A stretch of DNA of 64,000 nt from Granulicella mallensis MP5ACTX8 (GCF_000178955.2 NC_016631.1:3348001-3412000); one strand, 5' to 3'. Positions 35,536 through 44,456 are shown, counted from the first letter of the stretch. Translations and numbers: made by a program. Notes: generated from the sequence alone by a model not told the origin.

Positions 35536-36132
35536 CTACTTCGCGCTTGCTGGCGGCACGATCCCATTCATCCGCAGGTACTCCACGATCTGCCCGTAAT
35601 GGTCATATCCATGTGCGACTCCAAAGGCCGCTACTGTTGCGCGGGTCTGCATCCCATCGGCGCCCTTGATCGTTACAAAAGCATTCTCCGGAGTGATCGT
35701 AGCCAGCGCCTTATGCGCGAACACAAACGACGCAGCCAGTGCAGCGACGATATCGTCCTTCTTCGTCATCTCCCCGATGGCCTTCACGTCGACTTCCGGC
35801 TTCATACCGCTTACCGTGCTGTAGAAGTAGTAATTCGCTTCAGCGAGATGCGTCGCCTGCTGCGCAAAGGTACGCACCGTATCGAACTTTACTGTCTGGG
35901 AAGGAGCGAAGATCGCCGCACTCGGTGCGAAGCTATACTTCTCCGCCGGCATCGCCTTCACGGCTCCCATCAGTTCCTCTTCAAGAAGGTTCAGCATGTC
36001 GTCCAGGGCCTTGGATGGCTCCGCCTTCGCGCCGATAGCGGGTTTTGCCGTCGATCCCATGGGCATCTGCGCCGTCGCTGTCAGACAACACGCACCCAGA
36101 ACAATTCCTGCTGCCATCATCTTCAATTGCAT
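35536..36132 (-). CDS. Exported DinB-like protein
   Basis: A 198-aa protein with a signal peptide (MMAAGIVLGACCLTATAQ) followed by a DinB/YfiT four-helix bundle. Helix starts are SKALDDMLNLLEEELMGAVK, FDTVRTFAQQATHLAEANYY and HGYDHYGQIVEYLRMNGIVP; histidines in ATHLAEA and AHGYDHYG are the likely metal ligands. DinB-fold enzymes are usually cytoplasmic thiol-related transferases; exported copies with a VPPAS end are common in Acidobacteriota and uncharacterised. bshC is also present in the window, so a thiol link is possible. Confidence 0.8.
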   Translation of the reverse strand: MQLKMMAAGIVLGACCLTATAQMPMGSTAKPAIGAKAEPSKALDDMLNLLEEELMGAVKAMPAEKYSFAPSAAIFAPSQTVKFDTVRTFAQQATHLAEANYYFYSTVSGMKPEVDVKAIGEMTKKDDIVAALAASFVFAHKALATITPENAFVTIKGADGMQTRATVAAFGVAHGYDHYGQIVEYLRMNGIVPPASAK

Positions 36133-36302
36133 CTCTTCACCTCGGTTAAATTCTGCTCTTGGAGCGCCACCATGCTAACAAATGCTCTATCAAGTTTGCG
36201 TTTATCTTTCACGCAACAACTACAGGCCGCCCGTGTTCTAGCAGAGCGTAGGGCGTTGGCATCTCTACTCCAACGCAAGCACCCTCCCTACAGGTGGACT
36301 CT

Positions 36303-37145
36303 ATGCGTCTCGCACTCTCACTGATGTTCACTGCCACTCTTCTCTCCGCTCAAAGCAGCTTCGCAGCACCGCCGCAGAGCACGCCCATCCCATCACAGAC
36401 CTCGAATGCCGCTCCCACCATCCTCATCCCCGCAGGGACCCAAGTAGGGCTGGAGCTTACACGTCCTGTCTGGGCCGCCAGCGCCAAACCCGGCGACCTC
36501 TTCTACGCTGAAACGGTTGTCCCCGTCAGCGTGAATCACCAGACGGTTATTCCCTACGGCACCTATATCGAAGGCACCATCACGTCCTTCACCAAGCCGG
36601 CCAGAAAATCGAAGCAGGCACTCTTCCATCTGCAGTTCGACAAGATCATCTTTCCCAACGGCTACACGATCGTTCTGACGAAGCCAGCAATCCGCGCGCT
36701 CGTAACCGTGAAGGTCAGCAAGAACAACGATCTCCTGCTGGATAATGGCGCGCAGATCACCATGCCGCTTCGGTCGCCCCTCACACTGAATGCGACCGAG
36801 ATCACTCAGGCCATCTCGCTCGCCCAGGCTCCCACTCCAGGCGACTTCGTTCCTGCTACCTTGTGCCGTCCCACCCCCGGCGACCCAGGCTCTCCGGGCA
36901 CATCCGATACCATCATCCCCGGCAGTCCCGCCACGCCCGATACCATCATCCCCGGAGCCGACGGAGCACCCGACATCGTGATCCCCGGTATGCCGGCAAC
37001 GCCCGATACCATCATTCCAGGCTTGCCCGCCACTCCACCGACTCCTCCAACCGTATGCCCTGATCCGCCGGTAGTGCTCTCCAGTGTCGCGGAACATTCC
37101 TCCCACGCCCGAGCGACCTCTTCGTCGTCCACTCTCAAGAAATAA
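36303..37145 (+). CDS. Exported protein with PDTIIPG repeats
   Basis: A 280-aa protein with a signal peptide (LALSLMFTATLLSAQSSFA) and a beta-rich domain: IPAGTQVGLELTRPVWAASA, GDLFYAETVVPVSVNHQ, IPYGTYIEGTITSFTKPA. The C-terminal part has four imperfect 12-15-residue repeats of PATPDTIIPG (about residues 195-255) and a Ser-rich end. The start at 36303 has AGGTGG 5 nt upstream. The domain also forms the following gene, so they are tandem paralogues. It resembles the TrbI/VirB10 beta-barrel in its 'IPxGT...GxI' spacing, but this is weak. Function unknown. Confidence 0.7.
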   Translation: MRLALSLMFTATLLSAQSSFAAPPQSTPIPSQTSNAAPTILIPAGTQVGLELTRPVWAASAKPGDLFYAETVVPVSVNHQTVIPYGTYIEGTITSFTKPARKSKQALFHLQFDKIIFPNGYTIVLTKPAIRALVTVKVSKNNDLLLDNGAQITMPLRSPLTLNATEITQAISLAQAPTPGDFVPATLCRPTPGDPGSPGTSDTIIPGSPATPDTIIPGADGAPDIVIPGMPATPDTIIPGLPATPPTPPTVCPDPPVVLSSVAEHSSHARATSSSSTLKK

Positions 37146-37179
37146 CTGCTGTATCTCAGAAGCTCGAAGGGACTCCATC

Positions 37180-37800
37180 ATGCAGCTTCGCTTCCGCACC
37201 TTACTCCTGATCGCCAATCTCAGCCTCCTGGCCCTGCCGGCGGCCACCGCACAACAGGCCGCACCGCCTGCAGCATCCTCCAGCCTCACAATTCCCAGCG
37301 GTACCGTCGCGCCGCTCACGCTCGTCACTCCGATTGCGAAAAAGGTGATGAAGGCCGGCGACACCGTTACTGCCTCGATCGCCTTTCCGGTCACCGTGGG
37401 CAACCAGATTGCCCTCCCTGTCGGAACTCTCGCCGAAGGACAGATCACCGCCATCATCAAGAGGGCAAAGAAGACGAGTCAGCCCTTCGTCCAGGTTCAC
37501 TTCACGCGCCTGGTCTTCGCCAACGGCTACACCTCGGACCTGGACGCCACCGACGCCTCCGGCTTCTCTCCCAGCAGCATCGTCGCTCCCCTGACTCCGA
37601 GCGAGATCGCCATGCAGCCGGCGGCTCCAGCACCTGCGCCCAAACCCAAGGGATTCTTCGCCCGGCTCTTTTCGCACAACAGCTCGAAGCCGCCCAAGAT
37701 TCTCATCGCCGCTGGTTGGCAGTTCCAGATGACGCTGCAAAGCCCGCTCACACTCGACGCGACCAGCGTTGCCAGTGCAGCCGCCACCCCGCCGAAATAG
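37180..37800 (+). CDS. Exported paralogue of the preceding protein
   Basis: A 206-aa protein with a signal peptide (TLLLIANLSLLALPAATA) and the same domain as its neighbour: IPSGTVAPLTLVTPIAKKV, GDTVTASIAFPVTVGNQ, LPVGTLAEGQITAIIKRAKK, VQVHFTRLVFANGYT. It lacks the PDTIIPG repeats and has a short Pro/Ala/Lys linker (APAPKPKGFFARLF) near residue 150. It begins 34 nt after its paralogue and ends 9 nt before the cysteine desulfurase gene, so the three are probably co-transcribed. Confidence 0.7.
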   Translation: MQLRFRTLLLIANLSLLALPAATAQQAAPPAASSSLTIPSGTVAPLTLVTPIAKKVMKAGDTVTASIAFPVTVGNQIALPVGTLAEGQITAIIKRAKKTSQPFVQVHFTRLVFANGYTSDLDATDASGFSPSSIVAPLTPSEIAMQPAAPAPAPKPKGFFARLFSHNSSKPPKILIAAGWQFQMTLQSPLTLDATSVASAAATPPK

Positions 37801-37809
37801 AATCAAGTT

Positions 37810-39009
37810 ATGCAGCGCATCTATCTCGACGCCAACGCAACAACGCCAGTCCTTCCCGAAGTCGTCGAGGCGATGCGTCCCTTCTGGCTGGAGAGCTTCG
37901 GCAACCCCAGCTCCGCGCACCAGTCCGGCCAGCGCACGCGCTCTGCCGTGGAGCACGCTCGCGGCGCAATGGCCAAGCTCCTCCACTGCACCTCGAAGGA
38001 GATCATCTTCACCTCCGGCGGCACCGAGAGCGATAACCTCTCGCTCTCGGGCGTCCTGCAGCCCTATCTCGACTCCGGCGAGCCTGCGCACCTCATCACC
38101 TCGAACATCGAGCACCACGCCGTCCTCTACACCGCGGAATCGCTCGAACGGCGCGGCATCGAAGTGACCTATCTCGCCCCTGCGCACGATGGTGTCATCG
38201 ACCCCTCAGCGCTCGAAGCCGCATTGAAGCCGCACACCAAGCTGGTCTCCATCATGCTGGCGAATAACGAGACCGGCGCGGTCCAGCCCGTCGGCAAGCT
38301 CGCACGCATCGCCAAGGCCCACGGCACGCTCGTCCACACGGACGCCGTGCAAGCCGCCGCCAAGCTCCCGCTCGACCTCTCCGGCGAGTTCAAGAACGTC
38401 GATCTGCTCTCTCTCTCCGGCCACAAAATGTACGCCCCGCAAGGCACCGGCGTCCTCTTCGTGCGCAAGGGAGTCCAGCTCGCACCGCTCTTCCACGGCG
38501 GCCCGCACGAACGCCAGCGCCGCGCCGGCACAGAGAACGTCCCCGGCATCGTCGGCCTCGGCCGCGCCGCCGAGCTGGCCCACGAGTGGCTCAACTCGCA
38601 ACTCGACTCTCGTAACTCGATCCTCGCAGCAGAAACCCCAGCGCCCACGAGTCTCAGCGCCCTCCGCGACCGTCTCGAACAAGGCCTGCTCAGCGCAATC
38701 CCCAACGCCATCATCAATGCCTCAGGCGCACCCCGCGTCCCTAACACCACCAACCTGCGCATCGCCGGTATCGACGCCGAAGCCCTGCTCATCGCGCTGG
38801 ACATCCAGGGCATCGCCGCGAGCTTCGGCGCAGCCTGCCAGTCCGGTGCCACAGAACCCTCGCACGTGCTGCTGGCGATGGGCCTCAGCCCCGCGGAAGC
38901 CCGCTCCAGCCTGCGCCTCTCCCTCTCCCGCCTCACCACCGCCGAAGAGATCGACCGCGCACTCGAGATCATTCCAGCGGTAGTCGCACGCCTGCGCTCA
39001 CTCAGCTAA
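37810..39009 (+). CDS. Cysteine desulfurase, NifS/IscS family
   Basis: A 399-aa PLP enzyme that supplies sulfur for Fe-S clusters and thiolation. PLP lysine K206 (LSLSGHKMYAPQGTG), cofactor residues in SGGTESDNLS and HTDAVQAAAK, and the persulfide cysteine C343 (AACQSGATEPSHVL) are all present. Start MQRIYLDANATTP is canonical. Residues 262-276 (NSQLDSRNSILAAET) form an insert between the small and large domains that resembles inserts in uvrC and rsmA. No iscU, sufBCD or tusA gene lies beside it. Confidence 0.93.
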   Translation: MQRIYLDANATTPVLPEVVEAMRPFWLESFGNPSSAHQSGQRTRSAVEHARGAMAKLLHCTSKEIIFTSGGTESDNLSLSGVLQPYLDSGEPAHLITSNIEHHAVLYTAESLERRGIEVTYLAPAHDGVIDPSALEAALKPHTKLVSIMLANNETGAVQPVGKLARIAKAHGTLVHTDAVQAAAKLPLDLSGEFKNVDLLSLSGHKMYAPQGTGVLFVRKGVQLAPLFHGGPHERQRRAGTENVPGIVGLGRAAELAHEWLNSQLDSRNSILAAETPAPTSLSALRDRLEQGLLSAIPNAIINASGAPRVPNTTNLRIAGIDAEALLIALDIQGIAASFGAACQSGATEPSHVLLAMGLSPAEARSSLRLSLSRLTTAEEIDRALEIIPAVVARLRSLS

Positions 39010-39013
39010 GCCA

Positions 39014-39075
39014 GCGTTGCCGTTGCTTTTCTAGTTGTCATTCCCGAAGCGAATCTGCTTCTACTTTTGCTTTGG
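39014..39075 (+). repeat. REP-type repeat, short copy
   Basis: CGTTGCCGTTGCTTTTC lead, GTCATTCCCGAAGCGAATC core and a trailing CTACTTTTGCTTTGG. It lies between the cysteine desulfurase gene and the tRNA-like gene. Confidence 0.7.
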
Positions 39076-39148
39076 CTGCTGTCGGCAGTAGGTCAGTTCG
39101 AAATCTGATCAAGAGAAAACGCCGAGGTGCAGTCACTCGGCGCTCCAC

Positions 39149-39222
39149 AATGCCAGGGCGGATTCGAACCGCCGACCCCCAGATTAGCAGTCCGATGCTC
39201 TATCCAACTGAGCTACTGGCTC
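39149..39222 (-). tRNA. tRNA-like gene, GCU anticodon on an arginine-type body
   Basis: A 74-nt type I tRNA fold. Acceptor 5' strand is GAGCCAG, then TA and a canonical D-arm GCTCAGTTGGATAGAGC, anticodon loop CTGCTAA with anticodon GCU (plus positions 39186-39188), 5-nt variable loop, T-arm GGCGGTTCGAATCCGCC and 3' acceptor CTGGCAT. The GCU anticodon reads serine codons, but the long variable arm needed by seryl-tRNA synthetase is absent; A20, C35 and U36, known arginine identity elements, are present. Acceptor pair 2-71 is A-A and 1-72 G-U, and CCA is not encoded. It may be a decayed tRNA-Arg(UCU) or an active mischarging tRNA. Confidence 0.6.
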
Positions 39223-39364
39223 AAAGCGGCGCTACCCGCAACATGATTTTAGCAGTCCGACAAGCTCCTCTTCTCTAGCGTGTTCGTTTCGCATCCATGC
39301 TTGCATCGTCCTCCGGCTTTGATCCGAGCCGCCCCACAGCAGATTTCAAATTGACCCACTACCC

Positions 39365-39440
39365 TTTGTCGTTGCTTTTGCCTTTCGGGTTGTCATTCCG
39401 AGGCGCAGCCGAGGAACCTGCTTCCTCCCGTTCTTCTCCC
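39365..39440 (+). repeat. REP-type repeat, GGCGCAGCC subtype
   Basis: TTTGTCGTTGCTTTTGCC lead and core GTCATTCCGAGGCGCAGCC, then AACCTGCTTCCTCCCGTTC. It sits downstream of the minus-strand tRNA-like gene but keeps the plus orientation. Confidence 0.75.
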
Positions 39441-39525
39441 GCACCTGCAAGCCCTAAAATCGAAGCCACCAACAAGGGCCAACAGCCCGCTTCATCCCAG
39501 CCCTGGGTTACGCACGAAACAGAAG

Positions 39526-39586
39526 TAGAGGGCTGAAAGCCCGACTCATCGATGCCACCACGATGAATCGGGCTTTCAGCCCTCTA
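39526..39586. repeat. Hairpin repeat AGGGCTGAAAGCCCG
   Basis: Arms of 26 nt at 39526-39551 and 39561-39586 pair with one mismatch; each arm itself contains GGGCTGAAAGCCC. Following hairpins CTGGGGCTTCACCCCAG and GGGCCGTTGGCCC continue to 39655. It lies just after the KimA-like gene stop on minus and may terminate it. Confidence 0.75.
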
Positions 39587-39659
39587 AACCTCTATAGGCT
39601 CCGTACCTGGGGCTTCACCCCAGGCTGGTATAAGCCGGGCCGTTGGCCCTGTGTTGACC

Positions 39660-41540
39660 TCACAGATACCAGGGAATATTCACCACAACGATCCGCTGAT
39701 TGCCCTTCAACAACAGCATCAGCTTCAGCAACTGCACGCGCTGATTGTGCAGCAGGTTCTCCCACCAGTGCCGCACCACGAGCTCCGGCAGCAGTACCGC
39801 AATCTTGCGTCCTGGATTCTCGTCCTCCAGCTTCAGCACATAGTCCATCAGCGGAGACAGGATCGTGCGATAGCTGCTCTTCACCGTAATCAACTCCGGC
39901 TCGGCCATATTGTGTTCGCGCACCGGCTTGATCACCATCTTGTCCCAGACACAACCCAAGGCATCCGAATCGTCGCTGTCCACATGGACGACCTTCACGA
40001 TCGGGCTCATCAGCATGCCGAAGCGCATGGCCTTCTCGGTGATCTTGTCCCACCGTGCCATCGGGATCACAACGATAGGCGGTTCCAGGCCCGTGAGCCG
40101 CAACGGCGTCGGGTCTTCCGTCTCCATCTTGACTCGCACATAGTGCCGCTTCACCATCATCATGAGACCGATGAGGAAAGGCACCAGCAGCGCGGTCACC
40201 CACGCGCCGGCCATGAACTTCGAGGTCAGAACGACCAGCAGCGTAATGCCCGTCGCCACCGCGCCCAGTCCATTGAGGAACATCTTGATGTGGCGATGCG
40301 GAGCGTCCTTCTCCTTCACCCAGTGCCTGACCATGCCCGCCTGGCTAAGAGTGAACGCCAAAAAGGCGCCGATCGCATACAAAGGGATCAACCTGTCCGT
40401 CACGCCGTTGAAGATGATCAGGATGATGGCCGTAAAGCCAGTCAACGCATAGATGCCGTGCGAGAACAGCAACCGCCGTCCGCGCAGCAAAAATACATGC
40501 GGCAGATAGTCCCTGACGGCAATCGCACGCGCCATGCGCGGAAAGTCAGCAAAGGCCGTGTTCGCGCTAAAGGACAGAGCGGCGAGAACCGCGCCCATCG
40601 TAAGGAAGTAGAACCAGCCACGTCCAAACACCGCCGCTACAGCAATGCTCAACACGCTCTGGAAGTTGTGCGCATCGGGATCCATCGCCGTAACCCCATA
40701 AGCACGGGCGACGTAAGACAATCCTGCCAGCAGGATGATCAGGATGCCGATAATCACCGTCAACGTGCGATTGGCATTCGTCGAGCGTGGCTCCTTGAAC
40801 GCCGTGGTGCCGTTCGACACAGCTTCCACACCCGTCATGGCCGCGCACCCGCTCGAAAAAGCCTTCAACAGGAGAGCGAAGAGCAGCCACGTTGAAAGGT
40901 GTGGAAGGACCGTCACAATGGGCGGTGGGGGTGCCAGGACCGCCACCGGATGCCCTCCGCTGACCACGCTGCGATACACACCAACACCGATGGTGGCCAA
41001 AATCGTGCCGACAAAGAGGAATGTCGGCACCATGAACACAAAACCCGTCTCGCGCACGCCACGCATGTTCACGATCGCGATCGCGGCCAGGATGAAGAGG
41101 CAGATCAGCAACTGGTGCGGATGCAGCTCAGGGACGGCGCTGACCAGCGCCGTAACACCGGCGGAAACACCCACCGCCGCCGTCAGAATATAGTCGATCA
41201 TCAGGGCTGCTGCTGCCAGCAGTCCTGCTCCGTCACCCAGGTTTTCGCTGGCCACGGTATACGATCCGCCACCATTCGGGTAGGCAATGATCGTCTGCCG
41301 GTAGCTGAAGTACAAGATCACCAACAACGTCAGAATGAATCCAAAGATGGGCAACAGATAATGGGATACGCCCAGGACACCCAGGGGAATCAGAAGGGTC
41401 ATGGCCGCTTCCGGTCCATATGCCGCACTGGTAAGTCCATCCAGCCCGAAGATCGGGACTCCTGCCGCTACGCCAATGTGCTCGTCGTGTTCGGCACTGG
41501 TCGCTAGCGGTTTTCCAAACAGAACATCAAAAATGCTCAT
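39660..41540 (-). CDS. APC-superfamily transporter, KimA-like
   Basis: A 626-aa protein with about 12 transmembrane helices and a C-terminal soluble domain of about 150 residues (PPIVVIPMARWDKITEKAMR onward). The start GIFGLDGLTSAAYGPEAAM-like region (VPIFGLDGLTSAAYGPEAAM), ILYFSYRQTIIAYPNGGGSY and TAFKEPRSTNANRTLTVII match the KimA/YdaO high-affinity potassium importers rather than amino-acid permeases. In Firmicutes these respond to c-di-AMP by riboswitch and by direct binding. I see no clear riboswitch in the 186-bp spacer upstream, which it shares with the divergent peroxidase gene. Confidence 0.82.
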   Translation of the reverse strand: MSIFDVLFGKPLATSAEHDEHIGVAAGVPIFGLDGLTSAAYGPEAAMTLLIPLGVLGVSHYLLPIFGFILTLLVILYFSYRQTIIAYPNGGGSYTVASENLGDGAGLLAAAALMIDYILTAAVGVSAGVTALVSAVPELHPHQLLICLFILAAIAIVNMRGVRETGFVFMVPTFLFVGTILATIGVGVYRSVVSGGHPVAVLAPPPPIVTVLPHLSTWLLFALLLKAFSSGCAAMTGVEAVSNGTTAFKEPRSTNANRTLTVIIGILIILLAGLSYVARAYGVTAMDPDAHNFQSVLSIAVAAVFGRGWFYFLTMGAVLAALSFSANTAFADFPRMARAIAVRDYLPHVFLLRGRRLLFSHGIYALTGFTAIILIIFNGVTDRLIPLYAIGAFLAFTLSQAGMVRHWVKEKDAPHRHIKMFLNGLGAVATGITLLVVLTSKFMAGAWVTALLVPFLIGLMMMVKRHYVRVKMETEDPTPLRLTGLEPPIVVIPMARWDKITEKAMRFGMLMSPIVKVVHVDSDDSDALGCVWDKMVIKPVREHNMAEPELITVKSSYRTILSPLMDYVLKLEDENPGRKIAVLLPELVVRHWWENLLHNQRVQLLKLMLLLKGNQRIVVVNIPWYL

Positions 41541-41726
41541 GCCTCACTAAACCTCGGGTGCCCGCAGGGCACACCGATAAATATCCTACGCTAGGTTGTC
41601 AAACCGCTTGCATACGGAAACAATTTTTATCGGCTTTTATTCTGCAGATCGCCCCCAGCAGCCCCCAACTCTCCTCAAAACCCAGGCTTTTTTGAACCAT
41701 CGAGCGGTTCGGCGATAATCCTATCT

Positions 41727-42287
41727 ATGCCGACTCTCTACGACCTCCCGCTCACGACCCTCTCCGGCTCCCCCACCACCCTCGCCGACTTCTCCGGCAA
41801 GGCCCTGCTGATCGTCAACGTCGCCTCCCGCTGCGGACTTACCCCCCAGTACACCGATCTCGAAACCCTCTATCAGCAGTTCAAGGACAAGGGGTTCGTA
41901 ATCCTCGGCTTCCCCGCCAACGACTTCGCAGGCCAGGAACCCGGCTCCAATCAGGAGATCGCCAAGTTCTGCTCAACTGACTATCCCGTCACCTTCCCCG
42001 TGTTCGCCAAGATCGCCGTCACCGGCCCGGAACAGCACCCGCTCTACGCCGAGCTCACCTCGGCCGCGCCCGAGCATGTCGTCAACGACGCAGGCTTCCG
42101 CGGCAACATCTCCGGCTACCTCAAGTCCCAGGGCCTCCCCGAGCCCGCACCGCTCCCCGCCGTCCTCTGGAACTTCGAAAAGTTTGTCGTAGGCCGTGAC
42201 GGCACCGTCATCGCCCGCTTTGCCCCCGACATGCTCCCCAGCGATCCCCGCATCGTCAGCGCAATCGAACAAGCCCTGTCCAATTAG
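41727..42287 (+). CDS. Glutathione peroxidase-like peroxidase
   Basis: A 186-aa thiol peroxidase of the GPx/BtuE family. The peroxidatic Cys is C36 in VNVASRCGLTPQY; Q70 (NDFAGQEPGSNQEI) and the Trp of LWNFEKFVVGRDG complete the catalytic triad. It is a Cys, not Sec, enzyme. Such bacterial enzymes usually take electrons from thioredoxin; bacillithiol is another candidate given bshC in the same window, but that link is inferred. It is divergent from the KimA-like gene, with an 89-nt gap before the M61 peptidase gene. Confidence 0.93.
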   Translation: MPTLYDLPLTTLSGSPTTLADFSGKALLIVNVASRCGLTPQYTDLETLYQQFKDKGFVILGFPANDFAGQEPGSNQEIAKFCSTDYPVTFPVFAKIAVTGPEQHPLYAELTSAAPEHVVNDAGFRGNISGYLKSQGLPEPAPLPAVLWNFEKFVVGRDGTVIARFAPDMLPSDPRIVSAIEQALSN

Positions 42288-42376
42288 GACAGGGGGAGGC
42301 TGCGTCCCAGCCTGCTCAAGTTACGTCTTCTTTTTAACACTGAAAATTTGTTGCTTCAGAGAGGATCACCTGCACC

Positions 42377-44272
42377 ATGCTCACCAGGACCTTGCTCCTT
42401 GCGTCTGTCTTCGCTGTGGCGTTGCCCGCGTTCTCGCAGACACCTATCCGTATCACCGCAGACCTTACCGAAGCCCCACGCAAGCTCTACCACGCGGAGA
42501 TTGACCTCCCGGTCAAGCCCGGACATCTCACCCTCACCACCCCCCAGTGGATTCCCGGCAACCATCGCCCCACCGGCCCGGTCGAGGACATCACCGGCGT
42601 CGTCTTCACCGCCAACGGCAAGACCCTGCAGTGGCGTCGCGATGACGTCGATCTCTACGCGTTCCATCTCGAGATTCCCGCCGGAGTGACAAGCCTCCAC
42701 GCGCACCTCGACTGCATCGTGCTGGCTCGCGCCTCGGACAAGATCGCCGTCCTCGAGTGGGAGAAGCTGCTGCTCTACCCCGCCAACGTTCCCGTAGCCA
42801 AGATCTCCATCCAGCCCAGCGTCACCGTCCCGGCCGGATGGGGCATCGGTACGGCACTGCAGCCCACCGGCAACTATGACCCCAACGCCAAGGTCGGCGG
42901 AACCACGGAGTTCCACGCCACCACGGTGGAGCAGCTGGAAGACTCCCCCGTCATCGCCGGTGAATACTTCCACGAGTTTGCGCTCGCCCCCGAGGTCACG
43001 CCGAAGCACTACCTCGACGTCGTCTCCGACGAGCCCAACGACTCCAACCTGCGCCCCGAGTTCCTGCAGGAGGTCTCCAACCTCGTCCGCGAGGCCGGTG
43101 TTGCCTACAACTCACGCCACTACAACGTCTACCACTTCCTGCTGACGCTCTCCGACGTCGCCGGCGGTGAAGGCCTGGAGCACGGCCAGTCCTCCGACAA
43201 CGGAGTCGACGAGCTCGCCTACTCCGACGCACACCATCAAGCAGGGGATGCCGACCTGCTCGCCCACGAGTTCACCCACTCCTGGAATGGCAAGTATCGT
43301 CGCCCCGACAAGCTCTACCAGACCAACTTCTCCGCCCCGGAAGTCGGCGAACTGCTCTGGGTCTACGAGGGCATGACGCAGTACATGGGCAATGTGCTCG
43401 CCGCACGTTCCGGCCTCAAATCCCAGGCACAGTACCGCGACAACCTGGCCGCCTCGGCCGCTTCGCTTGACTACAAGAGCGGCCGTAACTGGCGCTCCAC
43501 CGACGACACAGCACTCGCCGCCAGCGTCCTGCGCAGCAACAGCCCCGTATGGTCCAACTGGCGCCGTGGGCAGGACTACTACCAGGAAGGCGAGCTGCTC
43601 TGGCTCGACGCCGATACGAAGATCCGCGAGCTCACCAACGACCAGAAGTCTCTCACCGACTTCTTCCACCTCTTCCTCGCGAAGGGCGGCAACACCGGCC
43701 CGTCGATCGTGACCTACAACCGGGCCGAGATCATCGCCGAGCTGAACGAGGTGGTGAAGTTCGACTGGGCAGGCTTCCTGCACGAGCGTGTTGACCTGGT
43801 AAACGAGCATGCCGACTTCGCCGGGATCGAGCGCGGCGGCTACAAGATCGTCTATCAGGACCACCCCTCCGACACCGAGCACATGGGAGGCGGCAACCGC
43901 CGCTTCTCAGGCCCCAACGTCTGGTACTCGCTGGGTCTGCGTCTGAATGCTGAAGGCGTGATCTACGACGTACGCTGGGGAGGCCCTGCGGACAAAGCCA
44001 AGCTGGCCCCCGGCCAGAAGCTGATCGCCGTCAACGGCCACGTCCTCAGCTCAGAAAGCCTGCACGAGGCGCTCGTAGCAGCCAAGTCCAATACAACAGA
44101 ACCGATCCACTTCCTGATGCAGACCGAGAGCTACATCAAACCAATCGACGTCGACTACCACGACGGCGAACGCTTCCCGGCAATGGTCCGCGTCGAGGGC
44201 ACAAAGGACTACCTCGACGAGATCACCTCGCCGCTGACCAAAGCACCTGCCGGCGATGCCGCCAGCAAGTAA
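42377..44272 (+). CDS. M61-family metallopeptidase with PDZ domain
   Basis: A 631-aa exported peptidase with signal peptide (LLLASVFAVALPAFSQ). Order: N-terminal beta-sandwich (about 20-180), zinc catalytic domain with H297-E298-x2-H301 in LLAHEFTHSWNGKYRRP and the glutamate ligand in VGELLWVYEGMTQYMGN, then a C-terminal PDZ domain (VIYDVRWGGPADKAKLAPGQ, LIAVNGHVLSSESLHEAL). Glycyl aminopeptidase-like members prefer N-terminal Gly/Ala. A gene of the full M61 architecture with no truncation. Confidence 0.92.
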   Translation: MLTRTLLLASVFAVALPAFSQTPIRITADLTEAPRKLYHAEIDLPVKPGHLTLTTPQWIPGNHRPTGPVEDITGVVFTANGKTLQWRRDDVDLYAFHLEIPAGVTSLHAHLDCIVLARASDKIAVLEWEKLLLYPANVPVAKISIQPSVTVPAGWGIGTALQPTGNYDPNAKVGGTTEFHATTVEQLEDSPVIAGEYFHEFALAPEVTPKHYLDVVSDEPNDSNLRPEFLQEVSNLVREAGVAYNSRHYNVYHFLLTLSDVAGGEGLEHGQSSDNGVDELAYSDAHHQAGDADLLAHEFTHSWNGKYRRPDKLYQTNFSAPEVGELLWVYEGMTQYMGNVLAARSGLKSQAQYRDNLAASAASLDYKSGRNWRSTDDTALAASVLRSNSPVWSNWRRGQDYYQEGELLWLDADTKIRELTNDQKSLTDFFHLFLAKGGNTGPSIVTYNRAEIIAELNEVVKFDWAGFLHERVDLVNEHADFAGIERGGYKIVYQDHPSDTEHMGGGNRRFSGPNVWYSLGLRLNAEGVIYDVRWGGPADKAKLAPGQKLIAVNGHVLSSESLHEALVAAKSNTTEPIHFLMQTESYIKPIDVDYHDGERFPAMVRVEGTKDYLDEITSPLTKAPAGDAASK

Positions 44273-44298
44273 CAACCTGACTGAATACCACCCGGGTG

Positions 44299-44338
44299 CC
44301 CCATCCTCGACGCGCGTTCTTTGCGCGGCAGGGTGGGG
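44299..44338. repeat. Hairpin repeat CCCCATCCT
   Basis: CCCCATCCT (44299-44307) pairs with AGGGTGGGG (44330-44338), with an inner stem CGCGC/GCGCG. It follows the M61 peptidase stop and could terminate that gene; the convergent cobA ends about 120 bp further on. Confidence 0.55.
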
Positions 44339-44456
44339 TATCGTTTGCGGTAGCAAACGACCGCTCTCCTTCATTTAGGCACAATCGCCTCACCCGCACT
44401 CGAACATTTGCGGGCGAAACGGTGGAGTGGTGAGATCCAAGCTCACCCCACTTCAC

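Noticed and set aside
41541..41726. c-di-AMP (ydaO-type) riboswitch upstream of the KimA-like gene
   Set aside because: Only a small GTGCCC/GGGCAC hairpin is visible; I could not match the conserved riboswitch core, and the spacer also serves a divergent gene.
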